DNA of 40,703 nucleotides from UBA11524 sp051886675. Lineage in GTDB: Bacteria; Bacillota; Clostridia; Christensenellales; Aristaeellaceae. The stretch covers positions 1 through 40,703 of the forward strand of contig JBJEYH010000355.1 of the NCBI GenBank assembly GCA_051886675.1. The letters are read 5' to 3'. The notes under the pieces are model-generated. The model searched no databases. It was not told where the DNA came from and saw nothing but the letters and a program-made list of their open reading frames with translations. The translations under genes were made by a program, and so were the position numbers. Of this stretch, positions 14,927-22,987 are shown piece by piece. Positions within the stretch are counted from its first letter, which is position 1; each line of letters opens with the position of its first letter.

Positions 14927-16342
14927 TCAGTACAGATGGGCGGGACGGTTCTTCCACCAGTCCTCGGGCAGATAGGCCCGCTGCGCCGCCAGCATCTCCT
15001 CGAACAGCGCCGCGCCGTCCCGGTAGCAGACCCGGCTCATCAGCGGATCATCCAGGAAGGTGGTGACGCCCAGCTGCCAGTCGCAGGTGCGGGCCACGCG
15101 CAGGGTGTTCTGCTGGTTGATGACGTGGCGCATGGTCAGCGCCAGGATGTCGGGATCCATTTCCCCGGCGTACACGGGGGCGATGCTGCCCTTGCGGAAC
15201 AGGGCGTTGGTTTCCACAATGGCGCCCAGGGGCAGGTTGGGGATCTGGCCCCGGTTGGGGATGTTCACGTTGGTGATCATGTCCCCCAGGCCCAGCAGGG
15301 CCTGCATCATCAGGTGGCCCTCCTCGCCGCTCTGGCGGAGGGGCAGCTCCTCCTCGCCGGAGAGCACCCGCGCCCGCCGGGCCAGCTTCTGCCCCAGCTG
15401 CCACTTGCGCCACTTGACCGTCGTCAGCCCGAAGCCCCAGGAGCGCACCGTTTCCGGATCCCGCAGGTACCAGGGGGGCATGAATTCCGCCAGATGCCGG
15501 TCGCCCGCCGCGGCGATCTTGCCGTACTTGAGGAACAGGTCGAACTTGACCCGGTGGGAGGTGGCGAAGGAGTCGTTCATCCAGTTGTCGTCCTTGCCCT
15601 TGAGGAAGCCCGTGGCGTGGTACTTCTCGCAGAAGGCCCGGTAGACCGGGAACAGATCCTGCCCCTGCCAGGTGGCCGAGGAGAACCAGGTGAAGTGGTT
15701 GATGCCCTGCACGTTGACGCGGATATCCTGCCGGGGCACGTCGGGGATGCCCTCCATGTCCTCGAGCATGGCGCTGAGCAGCTTCTGCGTGCCGAAGACC
15801 TCATGGCAGCAGCCGAAGGCCCGGATGCCCGGGAACACGTCGTAGAGGGTGGCCACGCACAGGGTCATGGGGTTGGTGTAGTTGATGACCCAGGCCTCGG
15901 GCGAATAGTCACGGATGGCCTCGGCGATCTCCACGAACATGGGGATGGTCCGCATGGCCCGCATGAAGCCCCCGGGGCCGGTGGTATCGCCCACGGACTG
16001 GTACACGCCCAGCTTCTCGGGGGCGTGCACGTCGGACTGCATCTCGTCAAAGGTGGCGGGCAGGATGGAGATCACCACAAAGTCCGCGCCGGCGAGGGCT
16101 TCCCGCAGGCTGCCGGACACGGTGTAGCGCCAGTGGCTGACCGCGTCGGGATGACTGGCCGTCCGGTTGCCGATGACCATGTTCATTTCCGCGGCTGCCC
16201 GGTCGATGTCGTACAGGCGTACCTCGCCCTCCATGTGGGGATCCATGGCCAGGTCGTTCATCAGGCCCCAGGCCCAGCCGCGGGAGCCTCCGCCGATGTA
16301 GGCGATCACCAGATCGCTGACCCTGCTTGCTTCACAGCGCAT
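14927..16342 (-). CDS. GH4 family NAD-dependent glycosidase (LplD/alpha-galacturonidase-like candidate)
   Basis: The 471-residue enzyme has the NAD-binding start IAYIGGGSRGW at 13-23, then ADFVVISI, INYTNP at 153-158, the metal/catalytic motif GCCHEVFG at 177-184 and GINHF at 213-217. GH4 enzymes cleave glycosides by an NAD and Mn2+ dependent oxidation-elimination mechanism in the cytoplasm. The four residues after the metal Cys separate subgroups; CHEV differs from the CHSV of alpha-galactosidases and the CN/CD types of 6-phospho-glycosidases and, with an LplBC-type transporter nearby, suggests a uronidase such as LplD. That substrate is inference. The ATG at 16342 is chosen because AAGGAGG lies 8 bases before it; an in-frame ATG at 16381 lacks one and would overlap the HAD gene. 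Confidence 0.85.
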   Translation of the reverse strand: MRCEASRVSDLVIAYIGGGSRGWAWGLMNDLAMDPHMEGEVRLYDIDRAAAEMNMVIGNRTASHPDAVSHWRYTVSGSLREALAGADFVVISILPATFDEMQSDVHAPEKLGVYQSVGDTTGPGGFMRAMRTIPMFVEIAEAIRDYSPEAWVINYTNPMTLCVATLYDVFPGIRAFGCCHEVFGTQKLLSAMLEDMEGIPDVPRQDIRVNVQGINHFTWFSSATWQGQDLFPVYRAFCEKYHATGFLKGKDDNWMNDSFATSHRVKFDLFLKYGKIAAAGDRHLAEFMPPWYLRDPETVRSWGFGLTTVKWRKWQLGQKLARRARVLSGEEELPLRQSGEEGHLMMQALLGLGDMITNVNIPNRGQIPNLPLGAIVETNALFRKGSIAPVYAGEMDPDILALTMRHVINQQNTLRVARTCDWQLGVTTFLDDPLMSRVCYRDGAALFEEMLAAQRAYLPEDWWKNRPAHLY

Positions 16343-16377
16343 TGCGTTGCCTCCTTCATCGCTTGTCCGGGGGGCTG

Positions 16378-17196
16378 TCACAGCCCCCGCTTCCGCCGGT
16401 AAATCCCGGCCAGAATGTCGATCACATGGGCCACCGCGCCCTCCGCGTTGGAGCGCACGATGTAATCCGCCAGGGCCTTGGGCTGGGGATCGCCGTTTTC
16501 CGGCACGAAGGCCAGCCCCGCCGCCTGCAGCATTTCCAGGTCGTTGCAGCCGTCGCCCACGGCGCAGGCGTCCCCGTGCTTCACGCCCAGGTAGTCCGCC
16601 AGCGCCAGCAGCGCGCTGCCCTTGTTCACCCCGTGGGCCAGCACCTCCAGATAGTCCCCGTCGGTGGTCAGGGTGTCCAGGGCGGGGGCGTTGCGCTTCA
16701 GCCAGGCCTCCGCCCGGAGAATGTCCTCCCGGGGGCCCAGGAGCATCATCTTCGCCCAGCGGTCCCCCGCCTGGGAGGGATCCTCCACCCGCTCGAAGGG
16801 GATGTCCTGGCTGGTGAAGTGGTGATGGCTTTTGTCCGTCATGTTGATGGCGCAGGCCCGGTCGAAGGGGTACAGCTCGATGGACAGGGCGGGCAGATGA
16901 TCCCGCACCCAGCGCACCGCCTCCCAGGCTTCCGGGCCGATGCCGTTGAACACCGCGATCTTCCGCTGCGCGTAGTCGTAGGCCATGCCGCCGTTGGCCA
17001 GCAGCACGGGCGCGTTGATGATCTCCGGGCTGTAGCGGTGGAAGCCCAGGTACACCCGCCCCGTGCAGACGGTGAAAAAGCCGCCGTTGTCAATGAAATA
17101 CCGGATGGCCTCCCTGACCTGCGGAAGAATCTCCCCCGCGGGGGTTGTCAGGGTGCCGTCCAGGTCGCTGGCGATCAGCACGCCGTCAAAGAGCAT
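16378..17196 (-). CDS. Cof-type HAD-IIB phosphatase
   Basis: The 272-residue protein has HAD motif I DLDGT at 11-15 (nucleophile Asp11, acid Asp13), motif II near TVCTGR at 42-47, the motif III lysine in NKGSALL near 192, and motif IV GDGCND at 214-219. The cap between motifs II and III is the type IIB alpha/beta cap. Such enzymes remove phosphate from small sugar phosphates. In this operon it could dephosphorylate a sugar or sugar-acid phosphate formed in the pathway; the substrate is not predictable. AAAGGAGG precedes the ATG. It lies 18 bases after the aldolase gene and 35 before the GH4 start. Confidence 0.9.
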   Translation of the reverse strand: MLFDGVLIASDLDGTLTTPAGEILPQVREAIRYFIDNGGFFTVCTGRVYLGFHRYSPEIINAPVLLANGGMAYDYAQRKIAVFNGIGPEAWEAVRWVRDHLPALSIELYPFDRACAINMTDKSHHHFTSQDIPFERVEDPSQAGDRWAKMMLLGPREDILRAEAWLKRNAPALDTLTTDGDYLEVLAHGVNKGSALLALADYLGVKHGDACAVGDGCNDLEMLQAAGLAFVPENGDPQPKALADYIVRSNAEGAVAHVIDILAGIYRRKRGL

Positions 17197-17214
17197 GGCT
17201 GCGCCTCCTTTCCC

Positions 17215-18129
17215 TCACTGGCAGAACTGCGCCCGGACGAACGCTTCCACCCGGAGCAGATCCTCCATTTCCACCCGGTCGCACCGCTGCATGCCCGATG
17301 CGTCCCGGGTGCGGCTGGTCAGCCCCATGGGCACGCCCATGAGATTCATGTGATACTTGCAGCTGACCGGGTAATAGCTGCGCTCCTCCCCCGACAGCAC
17401 GCTCAGCAACGCCTGGAGCATCTCCGCCTTTTCCGGCTGCTCGCGCCAGATGGCCATCAGGCGCACGTACAGGTCGGGGTGGAAATTCCCCATGATGCCG
17501 CTGAAGCCCGCCCCGCCCGCGCGCAGGGAGGCCAGCACCGTGGCGGCGTTGGCGTTGAACAGCTGGGCGCGGCCGTCCAGCAGCCGGGCCCGGTGGGCCA
17601 GAATGTCCGCGTTGCAGCAGGTGTCCTTGATGAAGGAGAACCGCCCCGATTCCGCCATGAAGGTCAGCAGCCTGTCCGTCAGGGGCCGGCGGTAGGGGGC
17701 GGGGCATTCGTACATGCCGAAGGTCACGTCGGGCATGGCCTCCAGGATGCGCGTCAGGTTGCCCAGCAGCACGTCGTCCGGCTCGTCGGGGGCGGCGAGG
17801 CGGTTGGCCACCAGCACCACGTTGTCCACGCCGGCATCCGCCATCCGCCGCAGCTCCCGCAGCTGATCCTCCATGCAGTCGGCCACATGGCCGGAGGCCA
17901 CCACGCACAGCCGGCCCCGGGCAGCCTTCACCACCCGGGCGGCCAGGATGGCGCGCTCCTCCTCGGTCAGGCAGAACATCTCGCTGGACAGGCAGACGGC
18001 GAACACGCCCTGGCAGCCCTGCGATACGTAGAAGTCCACCAGACGGTCCACAGCCTCCAGATCCAGCTGATGATCGTCGGTGTAGGGGGTAATCATGGTG
18101 GGATAGACACCGGGCGCAACCCTCTTCAT
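17215..18129 (-). CDS. DapA/NanA-family aldolase (dihydrodipicolinate synthase superfamily)
   Basis: The 304-residue TIM barrel has the Schiff-base Lys168 in FIKDT and the catalytic Tyr140 in MYECP. The loop CLSSEM at 46-51 stands where the classical members have GTTGE. Family members condense or cleave pyruvate with an aldehyde (NanA, KDG and KDPG-type aldolases, DapA). Missing GTTGE and the sugar operon argue against lysine synthesis and for cleavage of a keto-deoxy sugar acid, which would fit a uronate pathway with GH4; this is inference. The ATG at 18129 is chosen because AAGGAGG precedes it; the frame is open further upstream but that part overlaps the regulator gene. It is 32 bases after the AraC gene. 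Confidence 0.87.
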   Translation of the reverse strand: MKRVAPGVYPTMITPYTDDHQLDLEAVDRLVDFYVSQGCQGVFAVCLSSEMFCLTEEERAILAARVVKAARGRLCVVASGHVADCMEDQLRELRRMADAGVDNVVLVANRLAAPDEPDDVLLGNLTRILEAMPDVTFGMYECPAPYRRPLTDRLLTFMAESGRFSFIKDTCCNADILAHRARLLDGRAQLFNANAATVLASLRAGGAGFSGIMGNFHPDLYVRLMAIWREQPEKAEMLQALLSVLSGEERSYYPVSCKYHMNLMGVPMGLTSRTRDASGMQRCDRVEMEDLLRVEAFVRAQFCQ

Positions 18130-18161
18130 GATACGGATCCTCCTTGCGCGGTATGGGTGGT

Positions 18162-19073
18162 TCAGTAGGAGTAGTGGGAGCGGCGGAACAGCCCGGGGGG
18201 CAGTCCCTCCACCCGGCGGAAGAACTTGTTGAAGCTGAACACGTTGGCGTAGCCGATGGAGGTGGCGATTTCCTCCAGGGGCATGTCGGTGTGCAGGAGC
18301 AGATCCTTGGCCTGCTCGCACTTGATGCGGTCGATGTAGTCCCGGCCGGACAGGTTGAAGTCCCGCTGGAGGATCCGGTTGATCTGCTTGGTGCTGATGT
18401 GGATGTGCCGGGCGATATCCGCCAGGGTGACCAGCTCCTGCATGTGGCCCTGAACGTAGGCGTCGATCTCGGCGATGCGGCTGTCGATGGAGGGCGGCAT
18501 GGCCGCGGCGGAGGCGGGCTGATTGCCGGCCAGCATGCGCACCAGCGCGATGATGATGAAGGTCAGCCGGGCCTTGATGGCCTCCAGATAGCAGGGCTGC
18601 TGGGCGTCGGCCTCGTTGAGGATGTCGTTGAAGGATTCCAGCAGGGCGGAATCGATGCGGGTGACCAGCACGTCGTTGAAGGACAGCGCCTTGAGCGCAA
18701 GGGCGGCGGTGGTGGAGCTGCGGCTGGTGATGTCGAAGGCCAGGGAGATCCTGTCCCGCTCCGGCGAGCCCCCCTTGAACAGATGCGGTACCTCCTTGCC
18801 CAGGAAGAGCAGCTCATCGGCGGCGACGGGGCAGTCCGTCTCGCGCACCTGGTATACGGCGTTGCCGCTGAGGAACAGGTGCATCTCGAAAAAGGAATGA
18901 CGGTGCGGCGCGCTGCGGATCACCTCCTGCTCCCCGGGCGGGCGGGAATAATGGCTGTAGCTGAGCCAGATGATGTGGATGGTCATGTCGTCCAGCTGAA
19001 AGCTGAGCTGCTCGTTGGCCAGGTTGCGGTTCAGCACGGCCAGGTTGCCGCGGCCGAAAATCTGATCATACAA
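18162..19073 (-). CDS. AraC-family regulator heading the catabolic operon
   Basis: The 303-residue protein has an N-terminal cupin (about 40-120, with HRHSFFEMHLFLSG as metal/ligand-binding strand) and a C-terminal double helix-turn-helix (about 205-300): LADIARHIHISTKQINRIL and IATSIGYANVFSFNKFFRRV. It lies at the head of the minus-strand operon and is divergent from the second transporter operon, so it likely controls both, as activator in response to the imported sugar. GGAGG lies 10 bases before the ATG. All five following genes are within 40 bases of each other. Confidence 0.93.
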   Translation of the reverse strand: MYDQIFGRGNLAVLNRNLANEQLSFQLDDMTIHIIWLSYSHYSRPPGEQEVIRSAPHRHSFFEMHLFLSGNAVYQVRETDCPVAADELLFLGKEVPHLFKGGSPERDRISLAFDITSRSSTTAALALKALSFNDVLVTRIDSALLESFNDILNEADAQQPCYLEAIKARLTFIIIALVRMLAGNQPASAAAMPPSIDSRIAEIDAYVQGHMQELVTLADIARHIHISTKQINRILQRDFNLSGRDYIDRIKCEQAKDLLLHTDMPLEEIATSIGYANVFSFNKFFRRVEGLPPGLFRRSHYSY

Positions 19074-19154
19074 GGGTGCCTCCCTCCTTTCGCGGGGGAT
19101 GGGACGTCGGGCTGAAGGGTATAATCATGAGAACGATACGCATATTCCTTCTTT

Positions 19155-19183
19155 ATTCTACGGACTTTTCCGGGCCTGCACAA
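19155..19183 (-). promoter_or_regulatory. Candidate promoter of the AraC/aldolase/GH4 operon
   Basis: On the minus strand TTGTGC (19178-19183) and TAGAAT (19155-19160) are 17 bases apart. The spacer includes the palindrome CGGACTTTTCCG at 19161-19172. Confidence 0.45.
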
Positions 19184-19197
19184 TGGCTTGAACAGAC

Positions 19198-19287
19198 AAA
19201 TATGTATCCGTTCAGGACATTGCGCGCGGCGGAGCCGTCGAATCCGTGAATTCGTCAAAAATGTCTCTGATGGGAAATATGTGTCCG
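19198..19287. promoter_or_regulatory. Three direct copies of a 13-base motif between divergent operons
   Basis: AAATATGTATCCG (19198-19210), AAAAATGTCTCTG (19257-19269) and AAATATGTGTCCG (19275-19287) are direct repeats with consensus AAATATGTNTCCG. They lie between the two divergent promoters of the 360-base gap 19074-19433, just upstream of the -35 box of the plus-strand operon, where AraC proteins usually bind. No gene is visible in this gap. Confidence 0.5.
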
Positions 19288-19317
19288 AATCGCGCATCGT
19301 TATGTCCCAAACGGAAA

Positions 19318-19346
19318 TTGATTTGCCGGAATGGGAACGGTATAAT
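19318..19346 (+). promoter_or_regulatory. Promoter of second binding-protein operon
   Basis: TTGATT (19318-19323) and TATAAT (19341-19346) are 17 bases apart. TTGATTT at 19318-19324 is repeated as inverted AAATCAA at 19348-19354, so the arms flank the core promoter. The leader is about 80 bases. Confidence 0.7.
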
Positions 19347-19433
19347 GAAATCAACAGAAGCAGCATAGCATGACGGTGAAACGTAATTTTGTCGGCGGCC
19401 AAGCCGATGAAAAAATAAAAAGGAGGATTCAAC

Positions 19434-21023
19434 ATGAAGATCACCCGGATCCTGGCGCTGGCCATGGCGCTGATCATGGCGTGCGCGTGCACGGCCATGG
19501 CGGAAAGCACCTTCCCCCTGGTGGACGAGCCGACGACCCTGAAGATCCTGGCCCGCAACACCACCGCCTATCCCGATGAGGACTACGGCAAGGTCAGCGG
19601 CATGATCAGGTATGCCGAGATGACCGGCGTCACCATCGAGTGGGAGAACATTGACTCTGGCGTGTTCGACACCACCCTGGCGGCCCGCATCGCCGACGGC
19701 ACCGACATGCCCGACGTCATCATGAAGTCCGGCCTGAGCAACGCCAAGCTGAACTCCTGGGGCGAGGAGGGCATCCTGATCGACCTGGCGCCCTACCTGG
19801 AGGAGTACGCCCCCAACTTCTACGCCCTGATGAAGGCCAACCCCGCCCTGGAGGGCACCATCACCACCCCTGAGGGCCACATCTACGGCCTGCCGCAGGT
19901 GATCATGGCGCCCGTCATGCGCGTGCCCACCAAGATGTGGCTGAATTCCAAGGCCATGGCTGCCGTGGGCATGGAGACCCCCACCACCACCGAGGAGCTG
20001 TACAACGTGCTGCTGGCCATCCGTGACAGCGACTGGAACGGCAACGGCGAGGCCGACGAGATCCCCCTGATCGGCACAACCTCCAACATCTGCAACTACT
20101 TCCTGGGATCCTTCGGCCTGCGCAACCGCGGCGCCCACGCCGGCCTGGTGGACGTGGACCCCGATACCCATGAGCTGCGCATCTACGCCACCCACGAGAA
20201 CTACCGCAAGTTCCTGGAGTACATGCACCGGCTGTATGCCGACAAGCTCCTGTACCAGGAAATCTACACCACCGGCTTTGACAACGCCACCGCCCAGGCG
20301 GGCAACCAGCAGCTGAGCTGCTTCTTCTCCACCACCACCTCCGCTGTGCCCGCCGAGTTCGTCGGCGACTGGTACGGCGTGAACTGGCCCATGCAGGGCC
20401 CCGACGGCTATCAGATGCCCAGCGAGGTCCGCGGCAACGTGCATTCCACCGGCAACTTCTGCATCACCGACAGCTGCCCCGAGGAGAAGATCGGCCTGGC
20501 GCTGCGCTGGGCGGACTACTTCTACACCGAGGAAGGCTCGCAGCTGATCCTGGTGGGCGTGGAAGGTCAGGACTGGGAGTACAAGGAGGACGGCCAGCCC
20601 TACTACACCGACGCTGCGCTGGCCACCCGCACCGATTCCATGAACGACAACGCCTTCCGCGCCCAGTTCGGCCTGTGGCCCAACGGCAGGGTGCCCGCCG
20701 CCTTCTATGACAACCTGTTCGGCGCGGAGTACGATCCCATCCCGCGCACCGTGGCCAACGCCCTCATGGAGTACGCCACCGACGTGATCTGGCCCAGCTT
20801 CAACTGGACCACCGAGGAGAGCGAAATCGTGGGCACCGTGGGCACGGATCTGGAGACCTACATCAACAACGCCACCGCGCAGATCATCGCCGGCGAGGTC
20901 GAGCTGACCGACGAGTGGTGGGACAGCTTCGTCAAGCGCATCAATGACATGGGCGCCGACGAGCTGCTGGCGGTGTACGGCCAGGCCCTGGAGCGCACCT
21001 ATGGCGAGGGCGGCGCGTACTGA
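19434..21023 (+). CDS. Extracellular sugar-binding protein, LplA type
   Basis: The 529-residue protein starts with MKITRILALAMALIMACACT, an export signal. Two cysteines (17 and 19) follow a weak lipobox, and a type I site after AMA is also possible, so lipid anchoring is likely but not certain. The mature part has hallmarks of the large LplA-like binding proteins: TLKILARN, GTDMPDVIMKS, GHIYGLPQV and an EF-hand-like calcium loop DSDWNGNGEADE near 198-209. It should capture an oligosaccharide for the permeases encoded next. AAAAGGAGG precedes the ATG at 19434. The protein resembles the 10792-9227 product in size and function but is clearly not a recent duplicate. Confidence 0.92.
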   Translation: MKITRILALAMALIMACACTAMAESTFPLVDEPTTLKILARNTTAYPDEDYGKVSGMIRYAEMTGVTIEWENIDSGVFDTTLAARIADGTDMPDVIMKSGLSNAKLNSWGEEGILIDLAPYLEEYAPNFYALMKANPALEGTITTPEGHIYGLPQVIMAPVMRVPTKMWLNSKAMAAVGMETPTTTEELYNVLLAIRDSDWNGNGEADEIPLIGTTSNICNYFLGSFGLRNRGAHAGLVDVDPDTHELRIYATHENYRKFLEYMHRLYADKLLYQEIYTTGFDNATAQAGNQQLSCFFSTTTSAVPAEFVGDWYGVNWPMQGPDGYQMPSEVRGNVHSTGNFCITDSCPEEKIGLALRWADYFYTEEGSQLILVGVEGQDWEYKEDGQPYYTDAALATRTDSMNDNAFRAQFGLWPNGRVPAAFYDNLFGAEYDPIPRTVANALMEYATDVIWPSFNWTTEESEIVGTVGTDLETYINNATAQIIAGEVELTDEWWDSFVKRINDMGADELLAVYGQALERTYGEGGAY

Positions 21024-21058
21024 CGTCCCCTCTGAACGATCCCGCATACTGAACCTGC

Positions 21059-21090
21059 GCCGGGGAAGATCCGCAAGGGTCTTCCCCGGC
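21059..21090 (+). other. Intercistronic hairpin between binding-protein and permease genes
   Basis: GCCGGGGAAGA (21059-21069) and TCTTCCCCGGC (21080-21090) form a perfect 11-bp stem with a 10-base loop. The following sequence TGACGTC has no T-run. It has the same position as the hairpin at 9182-9213 in the first transporter operon and probably raises binding-protein over permease expression. Confidence 0.75.
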
Positions 21091-21142
21091 TGACGTCAAC
21101 GGCAGCGATGTCCGGCCTGCCTGGCCTATGGGAGTGAACAAT

Positions 21143-22066
21143 ATGACCGCGTGGAAAAGATCCTGGCTGAAATCGCTGAGAAAATACTGGCCGATGTATC
21201 TGATGCTCCTGCCTGTCATCGCTTATTTCCTGGCCTTCAAGTACAAGCCCATGCTCTTCGTCCAGATCGCCTTCAAGGATTACAAGCTCCGCAAGGGTAT
21301 CTGGGACAGCCAGTGGGTGGGCCTGAAGCATTTCATGCGCTTTTTCAGCAGCTACAACTTCACGGCGACCCTGATCAATACCGCTGTGCTCAGCGGCCTG
21401 TCGCTTTTGTGCTGCTTTCCGTTCCCGATTTTCCTGGCGCTTCTGTTCAACGAGCTGCGCACCGACCGCGGCAAAAAGCTGGCGCGCACCATCACCTATG
21501 CGCCGCACTTCATCTCGACCATCGTCATGGTGGGCATGATGATCGCCATCTGCTCGCCCTCCACCGGCATCGTCAACAAGATTCTCATCGCCCTGGGCCT
21601 CACCAAGGACGGCCTGTACCTGATGGGCAGCGGCAAGTACTTCCGCATGATGTACATTCTTTCCGACATCTGGAAGGATTCCGGCTGGAACGCCATCATC
21701 TTCATCTCCGCCATTTCCGCCATCGAGCCCACCCTCTACGAGGCCGCCAGGGTTGATGGCGCCAGCCGCTGGCAGCAGCTGATTTATGTAACCCTGCCCA
21801 GCATCCTGCCCACCATCGTGATCATGCTGATCCTGCGCTGCGGCAAGATCCTGGGCGTGGGCCACGAGAAGGTCTACGCCATGCAGACCGACCTGAACCT
21901 GGGCGTGTCGGAGGTCATCTCCACCTACGCCTACAAGGTGGGCCTGATCGACCTGCGCTATGACTACGCCACGGCCATCGACCTGTTCAACGCGGTGATC
22001 AACCTGACGATGCTCATGATCGTCAACGCCATTTCCCGCAAGGTCACCGAGACGAGCCTGTGGTAA
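21143..22066 (+). CDS. Sugar ABC transporter permease, LplB type (MalF-like)
   Basis: The 307-residue protein has about six transmembrane helices, the LplB segment IAFKDYKLRKGIWDSQWVGL after helix 1 and the EAA loop YEAARVDGASRWQQLIYVTL. It pairs with the LplC-type permease encoded 12 bases downstream. The ATG at 21143 is preferred because GGGAGTGA lies 6 to 12 bases upstream of it; the in-frame ATG at 21128 has no such site. A 119-base gap with a strong hairpin separates it from the binding-protein gene. Confidence 0.92.
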   Translation: MTAWKRSWLKSLRKYWPMYLMLLPVIAYFLAFKYKPMLFVQIAFKDYKLRKGIWDSQWVGLKHFMRFFSSYNFTATLINTAVLSGLSLLCCFPFPIFLALLFNELRTDRGKKLARTITYAPHFISTIVMVGMMIAICSPSTGIVNKILIALGLTKDGLYLMGSGKYFRMMYILSDIWKDSGWNAIIFISAISAIEPTLYEAARVDGASRWQQLIYVTLPSILPTIVIMLILRCGKILGVGHEKVYAMQTDLNLGVSEVISTYAYKVGLIDLRYDYATAIDLFNAVINLTMLMIVNAISRKVTETSLW

Positions 22067-22078
22067 GGAGGCAATCGC

Positions 22079-22966
22079 ATGAAAGCAAGAGAAAGCCGGG
22101 GCGACCGCATCTTCCAGTGGGGGGTGTACGTCATCACGGGGCTGATCTGCGTCGTGACGCTGTACCCGCTGATCTACGCCGTCAGCGCGTCGTTTTCATC
22201 GCCGGAGCATATCCTGTCCGGCAAGGTCTGGCTCTGGCCCGTGGATCTGACCTTCGACGCCTACCGCAGGGTCTTCGCCAGCAACGATATCATGATCGGC
22301 TACCGCAACACCATCTGCTATGCGCTGGGCGGCACGCTGTTCAACATGATCATGACCATCATGGCGGCCTATCCGCTGTCCCTGCCGGATCTCAAGGGCC
22401 GCAATGCCCTGACCTTCTTCATCACCTTCACCATGTTCTTCTCCGGCGGCATGATCGCCAAGTACCTCAACGTCAAGGACATGGGGCTGCTGAACTCCCC
22501 CCTGGCGATCATCATCCCCGGGGCGATCAACGTGTCCAACATGCTGATCATGCGCAACTACTTCATCAATTCCGTGCCCGGCGCGCTGCGGGAGGCGGCG
22601 GAGATCGACGGCTCATCCTCCTTCAACACGATGATGCGCATCGTCCTGCCGCTGAGCAAGCCGATCATGGTGGTGCTGATCCTGTACTACATGGTGGGGC
22701 ACTGGAACGCCTACTTCGACGCGATGATGTTCCTGAGGGACAAGAACTACTACCCCCTGCAGGTGTTCCTGAGGCAGATCCTGGTTTTGTCCCAGATGGG
22801 CGACATGGAGGAGCAGGGCGGCGTGGACGACGTGCGGGTGGTGCTTCTCTACGCATCGCTGAAGTATGCCATCATTGTGGTGTCCGCGGTGCCGCTGCTG
22901 ATCATCTACCCGACGGTGCAGCGCTTCTTCGAGCGGGGCATCATGATGGGCTCGCTGAAGGGCTGA
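22079..22966 (+). CDS. Sugar ABC transporter permease, LplC/YtcP type (MalG-like)
   Basis: The 295-residue protein has about six transmembrane helices, the EAA loop REAAEIDGSSSFNTMMRIVL and the C-terminal GIMMGSLKG ending of the YtcP/LplC group. AAGGAGG lies 8 bases before the ATG. It completes the channel with the preceding LplB-like protein; no ATPase gene is in the operon, so a shared ATPase from elsewhere must energise both transporters of this window. Confidence 0.92.
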   Translation: MKARESRGDRIFQWGVYVITGLICVVTLYPLIYAVSASFSSPEHILSGKVWLWPVDLTFDAYRRVFASNDIMIGYRNTICYALGGTLFNMIMTIMAAYPLSLPDLKGRNALTFFITFTMFFSGGMIAKYLNVKDMGLLNSPLAIIIPGAINVSNMLIMRNYFINSVPGALREAAEIDGSSSFNTMMRIVLPLSKPIMVVLILYYMVGHWNAYFDAMMFLRDKNYYPLQVFLRQILVLSQMGDMEEQGGVDDVRVVLLYASLKYAIIVVSAVPLLIIYPTVQRFFERGIMMGSLKG

Positions 22967-22987
22967 GCGGGGGAGGCGCGCGGACTG

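Noticed and set aside
12028..15066. A 1012-codon open frame on the plus strand
   Set aside because: Antisense to the MBL and MFS genes; no recognisable domain and an Arg/Gln/His-rich composition.
19212..21047. A 611-codon open frame opposite the second binding-protein gene
   Set aside because: The translation is Val/Gly/His-rich and it would run over the promoter of the plus-strand operon.
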